Source: UBA2561 sp964577275
GTDB lineage: Bacteria > Bacteroidota > Bacteroidia > Cytophagales > Thermoflexibacteraceae
Assembly (NCBI GenBank): GCA_964577275.1
Contig: CAZNYR010000081.1
Span: 1-18,092, forward strand
DNA: 18,092 bases
Direction: 5' to 3'
The notes under the pieces were generated by a model, which saw nothing but the letters and a program-made list of their open reading frames with translations, ran no database searches and was not told the DNA's origin. Positions 16,585 through 18,092 of this stretch are shown piece after piece. The number at the start of each line of letters is the position of its first letter. Position 1 is the stretch's first letter. Made by a program: the position numbers and the translations under genes.

Positions 16585-16987
16585 AGTATTAGAATGTATT
16601 TTAAATGAATTAATTTGTTTAAATAAATGAATTGTAGTTAAGTATAATCAAAATAATGCCAGATGATTCTAACATTTTTAAATGAAATATTATCCTCATG
16701 TTGTGAAGACGAACCCAACAGCATTTAGCAATTTTTTAATCTTTTAAATAAAATATCCTCTTAAAATAGTACATATACATATTTTTAGTTCAAAATAACA
16801 AAAATTAAGACTTGAATATTTCATACTCATTTTTTGAACGAAAAAATAGATAAAATGATTTGACTAAAACTGTAAACAAAATACTAATTATCACCAAGGT
16901 ATGCCATAAATTTTTTGTGATTTCGTATAGCATTCGGAATAAAGAACATAAAAAAGCATTTTTTTTAGAAAACATAATTTTTTTCAT

Positions 16988-16995
16988 TACCTTTG
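16988..16995 (+). promoter_or_regulatory. Candidate promoter -7 element for tRNA-Pro
   Basis: TACCTTTG is an exact TAnnTTTG match and is identical to the -7 element before the tRNA-Gly cluster. It lies 82 bases before tRNA-Pro. No TTG lies at the usual -33 distance, so support is moderate. Confidence 0.5.
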
Positions 16996-17003
16996 CTTCC
17001 GCT

Positions 17004-17037
17004 AAAAAAATAAAAGATAAAGTTCTTTTATTTTTTT
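17004..17037. repeat. 14-bp perfect inverted repeat in the tRNA-Pro leader
   Basis: Bases 17004-17017 (A7-T-A4-GA) are the exact reverse complement of 17024-17037, with a 6-base loop. Only one of the 14 pairs is G-C. It lies between the candidate promoter and tRNA-Pro. Because it ends in T7 it could form a weak terminator-like hairpin in either direction, or a processing structure in the tRNA leader. Confidence 0.55.
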
Positions 17038-17077
17038 GGCAACTCTTTTAAAATCAACGAGTTAAATTTAACAAGTT

Positions 17078-17152
17078 CGGGGCGTAGCGCAGTCCGGTTA
17101 GCGTACCTGCTTTGGGAGCAGGGGGTCGCAGGTTCGAATCCTGCCGCCCCGA
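17078..17152 (+). tRNA. tRNA-Pro (anticodon TGG)
   Basis: This is a complete cloverleaf of 75 bases. Acceptor CGGGGCG pairs with CGCCCCG, followed by discriminator A. The D-stem is GCGC/GCGT, the anticodon stem CCTGC/GCAGG has loop TTTGGGA (anticodon TGG at 17113-17115), and the T-arm contains GGTTCGAATCC. The 3' CCA is not encoded (CAG follows). A run of eight T follows three bases later and could end transcription. Confidence 0.97.
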
Positions 17153-17266
17153 CAGTTTTTTTTGACTTCTTTCCTACTTTACGGAATAATCATCACGTTC
17201 TGGGATTTACCACCTCAAAAGATTACGCAAATTCAACAAATCTCTTCGGGTTTCGATAAAAAAATG

Positions 17267-17274
17267 TACTTTTG
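17267..17274 (+). promoter_or_regulatory. Candidate promoter -7 element for the CYTH gene
   Basis: TACTTTTG is an exact TAnnTTTG match, ending 31 bases upstream of the ATG at 17306. That gives a short leader, as is common in this phylum. No exact TTG lies at the -33 position; TTC is the nearest. Confidence 0.5.
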
Positions 17275-17305
17275 GACTCCTTTTATCACATAAATCAAAT
17301 AAAAG

Positions 17306-17776
17306 ATGGGCAAAGAAATCGAACGCAAATTTTTATTGAAAAATGATGCTTGGCGGGAACTCGCCACAGGCACACATTATGTACAAGGCTACCTCAACAG
17401 TAATCCCGAACGGGCTGTCCGCATCCGAATCATTGGCGAAAAAGGCTTTCTGACCATCAAAGGCAAATCCGAAGGTGCTATGCGTACCGAATTTGAATAC
17501 GAAATTCCACACGCCGAAGCCTCCCAGATGCTCCACGAATTATGTGAAAAACCCCTGATTGACAAACATCGCTACAAAATTAAAGTCGATGAATACACTT
17601 GGGAAGTCGATGAATTTCATGCTGAAAATCAAGGATTAATCCTTGCCGAAATCGAATTGCCTGCCGAAAATATAGCCTTCCAAAAACCCCAATGGATTGG
17701 ACAAGAAGTAACCCACGATACCCGTTATTTCAATTCTAATCTCATCAAAAACCCTTTCTCCGCATGGAAATCCTAA
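17306..17776 (+). CDS. CYTH domain protein (triphosphate tunnel metalloenzyme)
   Basis: This 156-residue protein is the size of a stand-alone bacterial CYTH protein. The diagnostic ExExK motif is at the N-terminus (Glu4, Glu6, Lys8 in MGKEIERKFLL). Alternating basic and acidic strands follow, as expected for the eight-stranded tunnel that binds triphosphate and metal: VRIRIIG, FLTIKGKSEG, RTEFEYEIP, KHRYKIKVDEYTWEVDEFH and LILAEIELP. Small bacterial members such as those of the NE1496 type are mostly inorganic triphosphatases, while others are class IV adenylate cyclases; the sequence alone does not decide, and triphosphatase is more likely. It is presumably cytosolic. It lies alone between tRNA-Pro and the tRNA-Gly cluster, with its own promoter-like element. 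The promoter of the tRNA cluster begins 19 bases after its stop. Confidence 0.92.
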   Translation: MGKEIERKFLLKNDAWRELATGTHYVQGYLNSNPERAVRIRIIGEKGFLTIKGKSEGAMRTEFEYEIPHAEASQMLHELCEKPLIDKHRYKIKVDEYTWEVDEFHAENQGLILAEIELPAENIAFQKPQWIGQEVTHDTRYFNSNLIKNPFSAWKS

Positions 17777-17794
17777 AAAAAGTTACATTTTTTA

Positions 17795-17824
17795 TTGCGT
17801 TTTAAAAAATAAAATTTACCTTTG
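17795..17824 (+). promoter_or_regulatory. Promoter of the tRNA-Gly/Leu/Gly cluster
   Basis: TTG (17795-17797), a 19-base spacer and TACCTTTG (17817-17824) match the Bacteroidota consensus TTG-N19-TAnnTTTG. This is the best promoter in the window. Transcription would begin close to 17831, about 26 bases before the first tRNA. A short GCCTTT/AAAGGC hairpin lies at 17829-17846. Confidence 0.85.
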
Positions 17825-17856
17825 CAACGCCTTTCGGAAAAAAGGCAATCAGACAA

Positions 17857-17932
17857 GCGAAAGTAGCTCAGTTGGTAGAGCATCACCTTGCCAAGGTGAG
17901 GGTCGCGAGTTCGAGTCTCGTCTTTCGCTCCA
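17857..17932 (+). tRNA. tRNA-Gly (anticodon GCC), copy 1
   Basis: Acceptor GCGAAAG (17857-17863) pairs with CTTTCGC (17922-17928), with discriminator T and an encoded CCA at 17930-17932. The anticodon stem TCACC/GGTGA has loop TTGCCAA, giving GCC at 17890-17892. The T-loop TTCGAGT is normal. It is the first tRNA after the promoter. Confidence 0.97.
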
Positions 17933-17947
17933 GACACAATTACGACT

Positions 17948-18031
17948 GCCGGGATGGTGGAATTGGTAGACACGCAAGACTTAAAATCTTGTGAAGGCAA
18001 CTTCGTGTGGGTTCAAGTCCCACTCCTGGTA
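17948..18031 (+). tRNA. tRNA-Leu (anticodon TAA)
   Basis: This is an 84-base class II tRNA with a long variable arm. Acceptor GCCGGGA pairs with TCCTGGT with two G-U pairs, followed by discriminator A. The anticodon stem CAAGA/TCTTG has loop CTTAAAA, giving TAA at 17982-17984. The body closely resembles known bacterial tRNA-Leu(UAA), with GGTGGAATTGGTAGACAC in the D-arm. The CCA is not encoded. Confidence 0.96.
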
Positions 18032-18037
18032 CTTTTT

Positions 18038-18092
18038 GCGAAAGTAGCTCAGTTGGTAGAGCATCACCTTGCCAAGGTGAGGGTCGCGAGTT
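18038..18092 (+). tRNA. tRNA-Gly (anticodon GCC), copy 2, cut by the right window edge
   Basis: The 55 visible bases are identical to the first 55 bases of copy 1 at 17857-17911, including the whole acceptor 5' strand, D-arm and anticodon arm. It follows tRNA-Leu after 6 bases. The T-arm and acceptor 3' strand lie beyond the window. Confidence 0.95.

Larger units (their letters stand above)
16585..17077. other. 493-base AT-rich gap upstream of tRNA-Pro
   Basis: No gene is supported here. Two overlapping short frames, 16805-16987 on the minus strand and 16860-17051 on the plus strand, encode Lys/Phe/Ile-rich sequences of about 60 residues expected by chance in AT-rich DNA. The right end carries a promoter-like element (16988-16995) and an AT-rich inverted repeat (17004-17037). 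Confidence 0.5.

Noticed and set aside
16805..16987. 60-residue minus-strand frame beginning MKKIMFSKK with a hydrophobic stretch
   Set aside because: It could pass for a small membrane protein, but composition alone explains it; there is no ribosome site, no neighbour support and no resemblance to a known protein.
16860..17051. 63-residue plus-strand frame before tRNA-Pro
   Set aside because: It is Lys/Phe/Ile-rich, lies in AT-rich DNA, overlaps an opposite-strand frame of similar quality, and its end contains the promoter-like element and the inverted repeat.
1..18092. Mobile element, prophage or genomic island at the tRNA genes
   Set aside because: No integrase, transposase, attachment-site repeat of a tRNA 3' end or terminal inverted repeats were seen; the identical tRNA-Gly segments are tandem tRNA copies.

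Overview
The window looks like an ordinary chromosomal stretch of a Bacteroidota bacterium, probably a Cytophagales-like lineage. The evidence is the moderately AT-rich sequence, several copies of the phylum's -7 promoter element TAnnTTTG, the near absence of Shine-Dalgarno sequences, secreted proteins whose signal peptides end in '-AQ', and typical architectures such as TPR-SpoIIE and secreted TPR-CHAT. The genus cannot be read from the sequence. No transposase, integrase, phage gene or CRISPR array is visible.

Layout, left to right. (1) A large secreted TPR-CHAT putative cysteine protease, cut by the left edge (+). (2) A minus-strand block: an ABC transporter ATPase followed after 14 bases by purE, probably one operon, then hslU with its own terminator, then a GlmM-type phosphohexomutase with its own terminator. 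(3) After about 0.7 kb without a recognised gene, a plus-strand series: a TPR-transmembrane-SpoIIE phosphatase, an alpha/beta-hydrolase lipoprotein, CysQ and a small secreted CxxC protein. (4) A minus-strand series: a secreted cysteine-containing protein with a strong terminator, then a secreted 521-residue protein cotranscribed with a glycosyltransferase that starts at TTG. (5) An AT-rich gap, then tRNA-Pro(TGG), a CYTH triphosphatase, and a tRNA cluster Gly(GCC)-Leu(TAA)-Gly(GCC), whose last member runs off the right edge.

The housekeeping functions are purine synthesis (PurE), cytosolic proteolysis (HslU), amino-sugar precursor synthesis for the cell wall (GlmM), PAP recycling (CysQ) and translation (four tRNAs). 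The accessory layer is mostly envelope-related. Two proteins place TPR repeats outside the cytoplasm and join them to an effector, one to a CHAT protease and one across the membrane to a PP2C-type phosphatase. Two small secreted cysteine-containing proteins have no recognised function. I see no clear multi-gene novel system. The points most worth a second look are the exported CHAT protease, the TPR-SpoIIE sensor with a roughly 24-residue insertion beside its active site, the CxxC protein next to CysQ, the GlmM start/promoter conflict, and several perfect inverted repeats in gaps.
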